Below are positions 23,233 to 31,995 of a stretch of DNA of 64,000 bases, piece after piece. The stretch's first letter is position 1; each line of letters opens with the position of its first letter. This DNA is from CBDUXT01 sp965371245. Lineage in GTDB: Bacteria; Planctomycetota; Phycisphaerae; UBA1845. A program made the position numbers and the translations under genes. The DNA is taken from contig CBDUXT010000010.1 in NCBI GenBank assembly GCA_965371245.1, positions 1 through 64,000 of the forward strand, given 5' to 3'. Under the pieces are notes generated by a model that was given only the letters and a program-made list of their open reading frames with translations, searched no databases and was not told where the DNA came from.

Positions 23233-25887
23233 TCAATCGGGGCACTCGACATCGCACGCGTCGTGGATGCCGTTGCCGTTGCAGTCATGGCCGTCGAGTT
23301 CGCAATCGTCGGGGACGCCGTTCTCGTTGCAATCGAGCGAACAGTCGTCCGGGAACCAGGTCTTGCTGGCCACGTTGGACAACTGGGTTTCCTCTTCTTC
23401 GACAAACGAAGCTTGGATCTCATCCGTGCCCACGCCGCCCGTGCCGATGTAGGTGAAGGTCGCCAGCCCGTTGCCATCGGTCACGCCGGTGCCGACAGTG
23501 CCCGCGTTTGGTCCCAAGAGCACCTCGAAGGTGACCTCCACGCCCGATGCGGGAACGCCCTCGATGTTCACCGCAGCCGTCACCGTGTGCTCCGAGCCGA
23601 CGAAGTTGAAGGCCGCCGGCGGTGTCAGGCCTACGACACTGGGCACGGGTGGGGCGAACCCGCCGCACACCCGGACGATGCTGTTGATGAGATCAGGAGT
23701 GACCATCCCGTCGGCGAAGCGTGTTTGATTCTGAGTGAGGAAGATGCAGCCGTCTCCGCCGACCTGGATCAGGTCGCCGCGAAATCCGCCGCTGGCGAAA
23801 ATCGACAGTGTCGGCGTTTGCGTGAAATCGCCATCGGGGAAGTCAAAACGGGAGATCGTGCCGTCGAGGTTCACGGTCACGAGAAACTTCGGACTGCTAG
23901 CGTGGAACGCGATGCCGTCGGGGTCATGCGGGCCGCCGTCGTGGATGATCGGGATGCGCTGGACCAGTGATCCGTCGCGCCGAAGCACGATCAGCTCCGG
24001 GTCCTTGCGAGTGATATCCGGCGAGTCAGGACGCAAGTCGCTCCCCGCGAGCATGAGAAACTGCCCGCTCGGGTCGAAGGCAATGCCGTCGAGTTTGAGG
24101 TTCGCCTCCCCGGTGGTGGCGTTGGAAAACACCGAGGATGCAGTGAATCCGGCGTTGACGGTCCAAATCGTGCCGTCCGCGCCAACGTACACCAGGTTTC
24201 CGTTTAAGGGGTCGGGCGTGATACCCAGCCCCTTGCCCGCGGGTCCGAACGGATCGCGTAACTCCGTTCCGGTTTCGGCGTCCAGGTTGGTAACGCCCAG
24301 CCCGGTGTTGGAGTAGAGTGTTCCATCCACGTGGTTCGTCAGACCGCAGCCTGCGTTGCTGTCGAGCGTATCAATCAGCGGGTGAATCGTGCTGCCGTGT
24401 ACGACCTCGGTCGTCTGCGCGTCGAAGCGGCGCAGCGCGCTTCCGGCGAAGTCCGTGCTCGGTCCCGGGCAGGCATCGACAAGAACGTCGCCGTCCGGCG
24501 CAAACGCAACGCCGCCCATGAAACCCGGTGCGCTGGCGTATAGCTCCTGTGTGAACCCGCTCTGAAGGAAGGTGAAGGGCAAACTTGCGCCCGCCGCCAC
24601 GTCGCCGCCGAAGTCACAAAGGTCGCATTCGTCCGGTCGGCCGTTCTCGTTGCAGTCCTGGCATGAGGGATCGTCATCCGGGCAGTTCGCACGATCGTCC
24701 TCATCGGGGATCCCATTTTCGTTGCAGTCGATCAGGCAGGTCGCTGTCGGTTGACCATCGAAGAACACGGTGGCGCCCTCTGTCCCGGCCGTCCCGGACG
24801 CGGACTCAAAGAACTCGACGCCGAGGATCTGATAGCGCCGACCGTCGTGGAACTCGTAGCGCGCCACTTCAAAGGCCAAAAAGTCGCCGCCGGCGAGGCG
24901 CGCGTTCCTGTCGAGGTCCAACCCCACCATCGAGTTGAGAGGAAGATCGACGACCACCAGCACACCGGTATCCTCGATGTCGCCCGCCGTCATGCCGGTT
25001 GGGAGGATTTCGGTGTCAACGCGGACCCATCGCCGCCCGCAAGCAGCGCTGCGCTGGGCTTCACAGTCGTCATAGGCATCGACACCGGTTCCGGCCCGCA
25101 GGTGACGTGCGTCCACCGTGAAAATGAAGCAGTCGCCGGTGAACCCGCCGGTGCGGAAGAAGAACATCCGCATGGTGACGTCGTTGCCCGCCTGATAGCT
25201 GTCGGGGATCGCGACGCGATACGCGAAGGCGCTTTGACCGGGCGAGTCCAGGATCGGCTCGTCGATGGTCACGACATCGACCGTCAGGTTCGGGTTGACG
25301 CCAACAACTTCGGCCGATGTCCCGTCGAACCGATCGTTGAGGCCGAAGAAGTCGTCGATGAAGATGTCAAAGAAAGAGGGGCCGCTCGCGCCGCTCGATC
25401 CCGAGCTGCCGCTTGACCCGCTTGCCCCGTCGGCGCCGACCGATCCCCGGCAATCCAGAGCGTCAAAGATGCCGTCGCCGTTGACGTCCTCTTGCTCATC
25501 GGCGATGCCGTTGGCGTTGACGTCCCAGCAGTTTAGACCGTCGGCGCCGGACGTGCCGCTCGGACCCGGCGAGCCTGGCTCGCCCCCCGCGCCCACGCAG
25601 TCCAGCGCGTCAAACGCTCCGTCTCCGTTGAGGTCCTCGTCCAGGTCACCCTCACCGTTGCCGTTGAGGTCCCAACAGTCGGCGCCGTCGGCACCCGGGA
25701 CGGGCTGACCTGTTGCGTCGCCGGCGATCTCTTGTGCGAGCAGGGCGCCGGCGATCGCACCCAGGAAGTCACGTTGGTAGTCTTCGAGGCCGAGAAAATC
25801 GTTTCCGCCACAGCCGGGTGCCGTGAGCATGGCGGCCCCCAGCAACAGACAGGTGGCGGCGTGTCGGCGTGTAAGAACGGATATCAT
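23233..25887 (-). CDS. Lipoprotein paralogue 3 of 3, with Ig-like and dockerin-like C-terminus
   Basis: 884 residues. The N-terminus repeats the family plan: lipobox (MLTAPGC), FLGLEDYQRDFLGAIAGALL, two calcium-loop pairs, GEPGSPGPSGTSG, a SGSSGSSGSSGASG tract and the beta domain. Then come DCNENGIPDEDD and DCNENGRPDECD loops, a propeller-like region (FAPDGDVLVDACPGPSTDFA, GIAFDPSGQFLMLAG), an invasin/Ig-like domain (GVPASGVEVTFEVLLGPNAG ... DGNGLATFTYIG) and a terminal pair of calcium loops (DCNENGVPDDCE, DCNGNGIHDACD) resembling a dockerin. Likely exposed at the cell surface. Ligands are unknown. Confidence 0.85.
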   Translation of the reverse strand: MISVLTRRHAATCLLLGAAMLTAPGCGGNDFLGLEDYQRDFLGAIAGALLAQEIAGDATGQPVPGADGADCWDLNGNGEGDLDEDLNGDGAFDALDCVGAGGEPGSPGPSGTSGADGLNCWDVNANGIADEQEDVNGDGIFDALDCRGSVGADGASGSSGSSGSSGASGPSFFDIFIDDFFGLNDRFDGTSAEVVGVNPNLTVDVVTIDEPILDSPGQSAFAYRVAIPDSYQAGNDVTMRMFFFRTGGFTGDCFIFTVDARHLRAGTGVDAYDDCEAQRSAACGRRWVRVDTEILPTGMTAGDIEDTGVLVVVDLPLNSMVGLDLDRNARLAGGDFLAFEVARYEFHDGRRYQILGVEFFESASGTAGTEGATVFFDGQPTATCLIDCNENGIPDEDDRANCPDDDPSCQDCNENGRPDECDLCDFGGDVAAGASLPFTFLQSGFTQELYASAPGFMGGVAFAPDGDVLVDACPGPSTDFAGSALRRFDAQTTEVVHGSTIHPLIDTLDSNAGCGLTNHVDGTLYSNTGLGVTNLDAETGTELRDPFGPAGKGLGITPDPLNGNLVYVGADGTIWTVNAGFTASSVFSNATTGEANLKLDGIAFDPSGQFLMLAGSDLRPDSPDITRKDPELIVLRRDGSLVQRIPIIHDGGPHDPDGIAFHASSPKFLVTVNLDGTISRFDFPDGDFTQTPTLSIFASGGFRGDLIQVGGDGCIFLTQNQTRFADGMVTPDLINSIVRVCGGFAPPVPSVVGLTPPAAFNFVGSEHTVTAAVNIEGVPASGVEVTFEVLLGPNAGTVGTGVTDGNGLATFTYIGTGGVGTDEIQASFVEEEETQLSNVASKTWFPDDCSLDCNENGVPDDCELDGHDCNGNGIHDACDVECPD

Positions 25888-26534
25888 CGTTGAATGTCTC
25901 CTCCCGTCACGATTCGCCAGCCGATGGACGGGTCAGTGCCCGACGGCACACGTCGAGCGGTCCAACCCCGGCTTCGGACGGTTATGGCAAAGCGAGCACG
26001 TGCATCCCCCGGCGAAACACACCGGTTGCATTTCAAGAAAAGAAGGGCGCCAAGAAGGCCAACTCCGAACGCGCCTCGGCCGAACTCGACCCAAAGCGTT
26101 CAACACCTTCCCTGGCGAGAGAGTTGCGAACACGAGCGAAGCGCCTGCCCGATCCGTCAGAACGCCTGGCTCAACCGTGCTGCCCAAGGGTGCCACAGTT
26201 CCGTCAGTAACGGAGCGACACCACATGGCACCTTCATGGGCACGCCCGAATGGACGTCCCCACGCGAAACCTACTTCGGAGTGTAATCATCTTCTGCCCG
26301 GCCTTCAAGTGTGAACCGGAAAGTTTCGTTCAGTCAGAAGCCGTCGCGACGGACCCGCGCTTATATGCGGACGCAGTCGGGGCGGAATCAGGTCGAACGA
26401 GATCGGCCGAGAATCACCCGACGTCCGATAAAGGTAATCGCACGTGATGGAACATCACCGATAAGAGGGGTTCATGCCACAGTGAGCGTTGCGGCGGACC
26501 TGCTCGCGGGTTCATCGGCGACAGCCGGGAACGC
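25888..26534. other. Non-coding region of about 650 bp
   Basis: Several overlapping short open frames exist on both strands but none has a recognisable domain or ribosome site. Near 26180-26240 there are GGGTGCCAC/TGGCACC-type inverted bits similar to other intergenic sequence here. Nothing else identified. Confidence 0.45.
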
Positions 26535-28154
26535 CTATCCCACGCGTACCGCCAACATCGTGATGTCATCACTCTGGCGTGCCCCGGCCGCGAAGGTGGC
26601 GACGCTCTTGCGCACCTGTTTGACAAGCCGTTGCGGTGTCGCCTGGCGATTCTCGACAAGTGCCTCGATGAGCCGTCTTGTTCCGAACATCTGCTGATCC
26701 GCGTTCATCGCCTCGATAACGCCGTCGGTGTAGGTGAACAACAGATAGGGATCGGGTCCCATGTTCACGCTCGCGGTGGGGAAGTCCGCGGTGTCGGACA
26801 CGCCCAGCGGAAGACCGGAATCGGCCACCAGTTCCTCGGGCGCTTCCTCGGTGCCGCGAAGGACCAACGGCAAGTGGTGACCCGCACTGGCAACTTGAAC
26901 ACGCTGCTCTTTCGGCTCGATCACGACGAGGAGGCAAGTGATGAACTTGGACGAATCCGTGTTGGCATGGATCAGGTGGTTCCACTCCGCCAGGAGTGTT
27001 CCCGGATCCGACCCTTCTTTGATCGTCACGCGGGCGGCCGCCTGGAGATTGGCCATCAAGAGGGCGGCCGGCATGCCCTCGCCGGTTACGTCGGCCATGA
27101 CGCACCACACCCGGCCGTCTCCGGTCTCGATCACGTCATAATAGTCGCCGCTGACCCGGTGTCCCGGGTTGTTGAGCGCGGCGATCTTCAACGTCGCGCG
27201 ATGGGGCAAGTCCGCCGGGAACAGCTCCGTCTGAATACTCCGCGCAAGCTCGATGTCGCGCTCGAGCTGGACCATCTGCTTTTGATCCTCCATGAGCCGA
27301 CAGTTGATCAACCCGATCGCCAGTTGCTGGGCGATGCCTGCGAGGAAGTCCATGTCCTCGTTGGTGTAGGAAGCCGACGTGCTGACCCGGTCTCCGTAAA
27401 TGATGCCGAGCGTCTCATCGCCGTGAACCAGCGGGACGCACATGGCCGAGCGAATTCCCTGTTGAACCATGCTTACGGTGGGATCGGTGTTACACATCCC
27501 ATCGTCGGCGAAGACGGCTCGTTCACCATGTTCCAGCGCGCGGTTCAGAAGCGTCCGGCTGATCTTCAACTCCCCCTCCGGACCGCGCAGGTGGCGCACG
27601 ACCGGCCAATCAAGCACACGCGAGTCGCGGCGCCGGATGCCGATGACGCCGCGTTCGAACTGGAGCGTCTCCGTGCAGACGTCCATGGCGTTCTCGAAGA
27701 GCTGGTCCTGGCTCTGGAGTGTGGTGAGGCGCGCGCCCATTTCGTAAATCATTTCCAGCCGTTTTTGAGAAAGTGCCAGCCGCTGCTCACGGCCTACGTA
27801 ATGGGTGGCGTGGCTCTGAGTCAGGTCGTCCGAGATCACCACGGACGTTTGCGATTCCGTCGGTGACTCTCGAAAGATCGCCAGCGCCGACCCAATCGAT
27901 ATGCGGTCCCCGTCGCGCAGCGCGACCGGCGTGCAGGGGAGATCGTTGACCAACGTGCCGTTCTTACTCTCGAGATCCTCGACCACGAACCCGTCGGGGC
28001 CGGGAACAAACCGGGCGTGGCGGCGCGAAGCGCTCGCGTCTTCGATCGGGATGTCGCAGGTCGCTTCGCGACCGATGACCGCGGCGCGATTCCCCAACAC
28101 GTGTCGAACCTCGCTGCCGTCGGAAAGCGTGATCAAAAGAACCGGCACGGTCAT
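26535..28154 (-). CDS. FHA-GAF-PP2C (SpoIIE/RsbU-type) phosphatase
   Basis: 539 residues in three modules. An FHA domain (about 20-95) has GRE (28-30), SRRHARF (43-49) and LESKNGTLVN. A GAF sensor domain spans about 130-290. A short linker helix (MVQLERDIELARSIQTELFP) leads to a PP2C-type Ser/Thr phosphatase from about 320, with metal-binding motifs GDYYDV (336-341), DVTGEG (355-360), DGVIEA and DDITML near the end. Proteins with this linker and catalytic domain usually dephosphorylate anti-anti-sigma factors. The FHA module suggests input from a Ser/Thr kinase such as the one at 13272-15773, but that link is inference. Confidence 0.93.
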   Translation of the reverse strand: MTVPVLLITLSDGSEVRHVLGNRAAVIGREATCDIPIEDASASRRHARFVPGPDGFVVEDLESKNGTLVNDLPCTPVALRDGDRISIGSALAIFRESPTESQTSVVISDDLTQSHATHYVGREQRLALSQKRLEMIYEMGARLTTLQSQDQLFENAMDVCTETLQFERGVIGIRRRDSRVLDWPVVRHLRGPEGELKISRTLLNRALEHGERAVFADDGMCNTDPTVSMVQQGIRSAMCVPLVHGDETLGIIYGDRVSTSASYTNEDMDFLAGIAQQLAIGLINCRLMEDQKQMVQLERDIELARSIQTELFPADLPHRATLKIAALNNPGHRVSGDYYDVIETGDGRVWCVMADVTGEGMPAALLMANLQAAARVTIKEGSDPGTLLAEWNHLIHANTDSSKFITCLLVVIEPKEQRVQVASAGHHLPLVLRGTEEAPEELVADSGLPLGVSDTADFPTASVNMGPDPYLLFTYTDGVIEAMNADQQMFGTRRLIEALVENRQATPQRLVKQVRKSVATFAAGARQSDDITMLAVRVG

Positions 28155-28199
28155 CCACCTTGGTTGAGGCCGCCGCCATCGGCCGGGTCCAGGAGATCC

Positions 28200-28505
28200 C
28201 TACGGCTTGCAATCGCAGATGCAGACGTATTTTCCGCATCCGGGGCATCCGGAGCCGTACTTACTCATCATTGTACTCGATAAGTCCACGCCGTTGATGT
28301 TGGCAAGCGTCACAAGCCAGGCAAGCACGTCCGCGAACTCGGATTCCTTCTGCGCCTGCGTTCCCTCGCGCAGGGCCGCGGCAAGCTCCCCGATTTCCTC
28401 GGACAGCCACAGGAACGTGGCAGCGGAACCCCGCTCGCGATCCTTGGCGCTGTACATCTTTTCGATCAGCTCTTGAAGTTCGCCTAGCTTCATCGAATGG
28501 CTCAC
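28200..28505 (-). CDS. MazG-like nucleotide pyrophosphohydrolase with cysteine tail
   Basis: 101 residues. The helical MazG/all-alpha NTP-PPase signature is visible: EEIGELAAAL (metal-binding EExxE-like) and EFADVLAWLVTLA (the ExxD pair). These enzymes hydrolyse (d)NTPs to monophosphates. The C-terminus CPGCGKYVCICDCKP is an unusual cysteine cluster that could bind zinc or iron. Translation may start at the first ATG or at MKLGEL four codons on. It is preceded by an 80-bp hairpin repeat and followed closely by the FHA phosphatase on the same strand. Confidence 0.75.
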   Translation of the reverse strand: MSHSMKLGELQELIEKMYSAKDRERGSAATFLWLSEEIGELAAALREGTQAQKESEFADVLAWLVTLANINGVDLSSTMMSKYGSGCPGCGKYVCICDCKP

Positions 28506-28608
28506 TTGGTCTGCGAGATGTTCCTGTCGCAGGTTCCATGCGTTCTACTGCCCCGCTCCGAACTCGTGTCAGCGGGTAGGGCGGGCTATTGCCCGCCTTG
28601 ATGTTTTT

Positions 28609-28688
28609 CCGAGCCGCGACCGTGAGGGAGCGGACCTCCGAATGTCGATCCCGTCGCGGGAAATCGCTTCCTGACGGGCGCGGCTCGG
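28609..28688. repeat. Hairpin repeat, CCGAGCCGCG...CGCGGCTCGG type, copy 1
   Basis: An 80-bp element whose ends CCGAGCCGCGACCGTGAGGG and the matching GACGGGCGCGGCTCGG pair into a long imperfect stem. A second copy with the same ends and a different middle lies at 39996-40065, and a partial one near 59217-59276. An unrelated GGCGGGCTATTGCCCGCC hairpin sits just before it (about 28580). Confidence 0.8.
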
Positions 28689-28724
28689 TTTGGCCAAACC
28701 CGTCAACCTACACGCGACGGAGCG

Positions 28725-29663
28725 CTAGGTGCTGATGGTTCGATAGTACTCGATCGCGCGCTTCAAGCCGTCCTCAAACGACACGATCGGTTTGAAGCCC
28801 AGTAGTTTGGTCGCCAAAGAGACGTCCGCGCAAGAGTGCCGAACGTCGCCCGTCCGCTCCGGAACGTACTTCGATGCGATCGCCGTGCCCAGCGCCCGGT
28901 TGATCGCCGCGATCACTTCGTTGACGCTGATCGCCCCGCCCCAAGCCAGGTTCACCACGTTGCCGGTGGTCCTGGTGGCTTTCATGGCCAGAAGGTTGCC
29001 TTCCACGACGTTGTCGATGTAGGTGAAGTCGCGGGTCTGTTCGCCGTCGCCGAAAACCGTCGGAGGTTCACCCCGTAGGATGGCGCTGACGAACGCCGGA
29101 ATGGCGGCCGCGTACTGACTGTTCGGATCCTGCCGTTCGCCGAACACGTTGAAGTAACGCAAGGATATCGTCTCAAGCCCGTAGCACTCGAAGAACGCTC
29201 GCCCATACATCTCGCCGATGCACTTCTGGACCGCATAGGGGCTGAGCGGCTCCGGGCTGATTCCTTCGTGCTTGGGCGACTCCTCGGTTTCCCCATAGAC
29301 CGAACTGCTGGCGGCGTAGATCACGCGCCGGACCTTCTGGTCCACGGCCGCACGAAAGACGTTGAACGTTCCGTTCACGTTGACGTCGTGACTTGTCTGC
29401 GGATCATCGACGGACTTGGGTACCGAGGGGACCGCCGCCTGATGAAAGACAAACTCGACTCCGCGACACGCCTCGACGCAGGTCTTCGGATCGCGGATGT
29501 CACCCTCGCACAACTCAACCCGGTCTCCCACGTGGGCGAGGTTTCGCCTTGAGCCGCTGGAAAAATCGTCCAGGACGCGAACCGTGTGCCCCAGTGCGAC
29601 GAACCGCGTTGTCAGGTGCCCGCCGATGAAGCCCGCGCCACCTGTTACAAGAATACTGGACAT
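28725..29663 (-). CDS. NAD-dependent UDP-sugar 4-epimerase (extended SDR)
   Basis: 312 residues. The Rossmann motif TGGAGFIGG is at 7-15, the catalytic serine lies in SSSVYG (119-124) and the YAVQK Tyr-Lys pair is at 143-147. YFNVFGERQDPNSQYAAAIP is typical of the UDP-GlcNAc/UDP-glucose 4-epimerase branch. It probably makes a sugar nucleotide for cell-surface polysaccharide; the exact substrate cannot be read from sequence. I took the ATG at 29663 because the 15 residues before it precede the conserved beta strand and look non-coding. No other glycan genes are adjacent. Confidence 0.88.
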   Translation of the reverse strand: MSSILVTGGAGFIGGHLTTRFVALGHTVRVLDDFSSGSRRNLAHVGDRVELCEGDIRDPKTCVEACRGVEFVFHQAAVPSVPKSVDDPQTSHDVNVNGTFNVFRAAVDQKVRRVIYAASSSVYGETEESPKHEGISPEPLSPYAVQKCIGEMYGRAFFECYGLETISLRYFNVFGERQDPNSQYAAAIPAFVSAILRGEPPTVFGDGEQTRDFTYIDNVVEGNLLAMKATRTTGNVVNLAWGGAISVNEVIAAINRALGTAIASKYVPERTGDVRHSCADVSLATKLLGFKPIVSFEDGLKRAIEYYRTIST

Positions 29664-29883
29664 CAAGAACTCACTGGATGACGAACCCGCTAAACCGCGT
29701 CCCTGCACGCCTGTTGGGCGATCGTGTCCGGCCTGCGGGACCGGACCGATCGACGGGGCTCTAGCGTCGCTAGCCCCCGGGTAGTCTCGTTGCGGGGTGG
29801 CGGATTGGCAAGGACGGCGATGCCCGGCCGGGTTTTGGCTTTCTCGCCCCGAAGCGTCCGTCCGTCGCGGCTCGATGCGGCGG

Positions 29884-29913
29884 TTGACCGCTCCCGATCG
29901 CCGCGGCTAGACT
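29884..29913 (+). promoter_or_regulatory. Promoter for the lipoprotein gene at 29970
   Basis: TTGACC (29884-29889), an 18-base spacer and TAGACT (29908-29913) lie about 57 bp before the start codon. Five of six -35 and four of six -10 positions match the sigma-70 consensus. Confidence 0.55.
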
Positions 29914-29969
29914 CGCCGCAATTGGATGGATGTTGGCGTGGGAGATTCTCCCCAAGGACACAGGCTGCC

Positions 29970-30536
29970 ATGACCACGACCTCTTCGGCACCAAGACCCT
30001 TGCTCGTGCTGACTCTCGTAGCCGTTGCCGGTTCGAGCGGTTGTCAGGCTCCGCCGCGCGCCGGGGCGGTTGCAGCGCCGGGCGAGATTCCGTCGCTGCT
30101 CGTGGCGAGCCGGATCGAGATCGTGGAGCCGTTTACGCGCGTCCGGGCATTCGACAGCGCCGAAACGCCCAACGGAATCGAGTTGCTGCTTCAGGCGGTC
30201 AACCCGCTGGACAACCCGTGGAACCTCGTGGGGCAGGTCCGCGTGGAGCTGTACGAGTACGCTCCGGCCAGCGGCGACCGAAAGGCCCGTCGCGTGGAAC
30301 AATGGAACGTCGAGCTGACCTCCGACGTGCAACAACAGCGAAAGCACTGGAACTCCTTGACGCAGATGTACGAGTTCCGACTCGGATTTGATCCGGCTCG
30401 GATCGATCCAGGAAAGAGATATGTCGTGACCGTCACCTACGACGCACCCACCGGCGGGCGCCTGACCGACGAGTGCCTGATCGATCCCCGTTCCGCGAGT
30501 TCCGCCTCGTTCCGACCACCCACCGGGCGACCCTGA
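29970..30536 (+). CDS. Small lipoprotein of unknown function
   Basis: 188 residues. The signal peptide (LLVLTLVAVAGSSGC) ends in a lipoprotein cleavage site. The mature part is one beta-rich domain (IEIVEPFTRVRAFDSAETPN, VRVELYEYAPASGDRKARRV, KRYVVTVTYDAPTGGRLTDE). I do not recognise a named family. The frame is open upstream to 29724, but the ATG at 29970 directly precedes the signal peptide and lies just after a good promoter. Monocistronic by position. Confidence 0.72.
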   Translation: MTTTSSAPRPLLVLTLVAVAGSSGCQAPPRAGAVAAPGEIPSLLVASRIEIVEPFTRVRAFDSAETPNGIELLLQAVNPLDNPWNLVGQVRVELYEYAPASGDRKARRVEQWNVELTSDVQQQRKHWNSLTQMYEFRLGFDPARIDPGKRYVVTVTYDAPTGGRLTDECLIDPRSASSASFRPPTGRP

Positions 30537-30687
30537 CGCTCGCGACATCCCCTTGGCCCAGCCGGCCCGCCGTTGACGCGCACATCGCTATCGCCTAGGT
30601 TCGTGCCTCGGTTTGCGGCGCGGTTGCTTGCATCCGCTGATTTCGGCCCGGTCGCGGTGACCCGGGGCTCAACTCGAAAGGTGCACT

Positions 30688-31581
30688 ATGAACCCAACAC
30701 AATGCATGTATCCGGCTGGTCTGTGTGTCCTGTTCCTTTCGTGGGCGGCCGCGGACACCTCCGCCGGTGCCAACGACGCAGCAAGATCGGCGAGCGCCGC
30801 GACAAGGCTGCTTTCGCTTCGTGCTTCCGACGCGGTGACGGGGTTCCAGGAGCCCAATGACGCGGAAGCGGGCGGCGCGGCCGGCGAATACGATCTGGCG
30901 GGTCCTTATTTCCTTCGCAGCGCCGACCCGGTCCCCCCCGGCGAGCTGGAGCTGAAGTTCATCTACGGTTTCCAGAACTCGGCGGACAACAGTGACGAGC
31001 ACGAGGTCGAGTTCGAGCTTGAATGGGGCATCGCGGAGGATCTGGAGTTTATCCTGGAGCTTCCCGTTACGCTGGCTGAGGGAGGGGTCAGGGGGAACGG
31101 CGACATCGAGGAGTTGGGTTTCCACATCCGACATTGGAGGGAGTCCGGTTCTCGACCGGCCTTTGCCACCCGACATCTGATCCGTGTCCCCACGGGGTAT
31201 CACTCAGACGGCGTCGATTACCTGGCGCGCGGGCTTTTCACCAAGACGCTCGTTCCCGACACATTGCGTCTTCATTGCAACCCATACCTCGAGGCGGTGA
31301 ACGGCAACCTCGACGATGACACCCGGCGCTTTCAATACGGGGCGGCGATCGGCGTGGACTATCGTCTGAGCGACACGGTGCTGCTCATCGCCGACTATCA
31401 GTATCGCAGCGGTGCGGAAGAGGGGGTCGGGGGCCAGCACCTTGTCGAGTTCGGTGCTGACTGGACCCTCGGGTCCAATCGCAAGCTGGGCCTGCAAACT
31501 GAGTTCGAAATCGACGGCGACAGCCATGGGACGGACTTCGGCCTGCACATCAGCTACATCGTCACGCTCGAGACCGGGTAG
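30688..31581 (+). CDS. Outer-membrane beta-barrel, transporter-like
   Basis: 297 residues with an N-terminal signal sequence (LCVLFLSWAAADTSAG) and then alternating amphipathic strands: ELELKFIYGFQNSA, EVEFELEWGIAEDLEFILEL, HLIRVPTGYHSDGVDY, GVDYRLSDTVLLIADYQYRS, and a C-terminal strand ending ISYIVTLETG. This resembles the 'putative MetA-pathway/transporter' class of small outer-membrane barrels. Substrate unknown. AAAGGTG lies before the start. A distant relative may be the barrel gene at 37030-37866. Confidence 0.7.
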   Translation: MNPTQCMYPAGLCVLFLSWAAADTSAGANDAARSASAATRLLSLRASDAVTGFQEPNDAEAGGAAGEYDLAGPYFLRSADPVPPGELELKFIYGFQNSADNSDEHEVEFELEWGIAEDLEFILELPVTLAEGGVRGNGDIEELGFHIRHWRESGSRPAFATRHLIRVPTGYHSDGVDYLARGLFTKTLVPDTLRLHCNPYLEAVNGNLDDDTRRFQYGAAIGVDYRLSDTVLLIADYQYRSGAEEGVGGQHLVEFGADWTLGSNRKLGLQTEFEIDGDSHGTDFGLHISYIVTLETG

Positions 31582-31995
31582 GAAACCACCCTGCCGGCTG
31601 CGTCCCGAGGGTGGGGGGCCTCGGGCACGTGATTCCACGTCCGGACGCCGCCTGCCGGCATTCCGCCGGGGCGATATCTAAAGCTCTGGCGCCACCTGGC
31701 CGATACTCCGCACTAATTGCCCCGGCGAAACTCACAAGGCGGGTTGATTTCGGGATTCGTTGCTGCTAGCCTCTGTGACCGTCCAGCGGGACGTGGCGGG
31801 CAGGGGTACGCCGTTCCAAAGCATCACTCCCTGGTACATAACTGTTTAGGTCGAAAGACCAGCGCGGCGGCGCAGCGAACGCAGCGGCGCTTTGCCGCCG
31901 GTGCGAACGGGTGGCCGCCGGCGTTTCTTTACATCAGCCGGGCGAACGGGGCATCCGTTGGCGCGGGAGTACTTAAAACAGGCAGTTAGGTTGAA
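31582..31995. other. Leader region upstream of fusA
   Basis: About 410 bp without a gene. A weak promoter-like TTGATT (31744-31749), 17 bases, TAGCCT is present, as is a G/C-rich inverted stretch near 31865-31900. No known riboswitch or leader recognised. Confidence 0.4.

Noticed and set aside
25823..26314. Short plus- and minus-strand frames near 26 kb as genes
   Set aside because: No ribosome site, no recognisable domain and mutually overlapping frames.
26631..27866. A 411-codon plus-strand frame
   Set aside because: Antisense to the FHA-GAF-PP2C gene, whose motifs are all intact.
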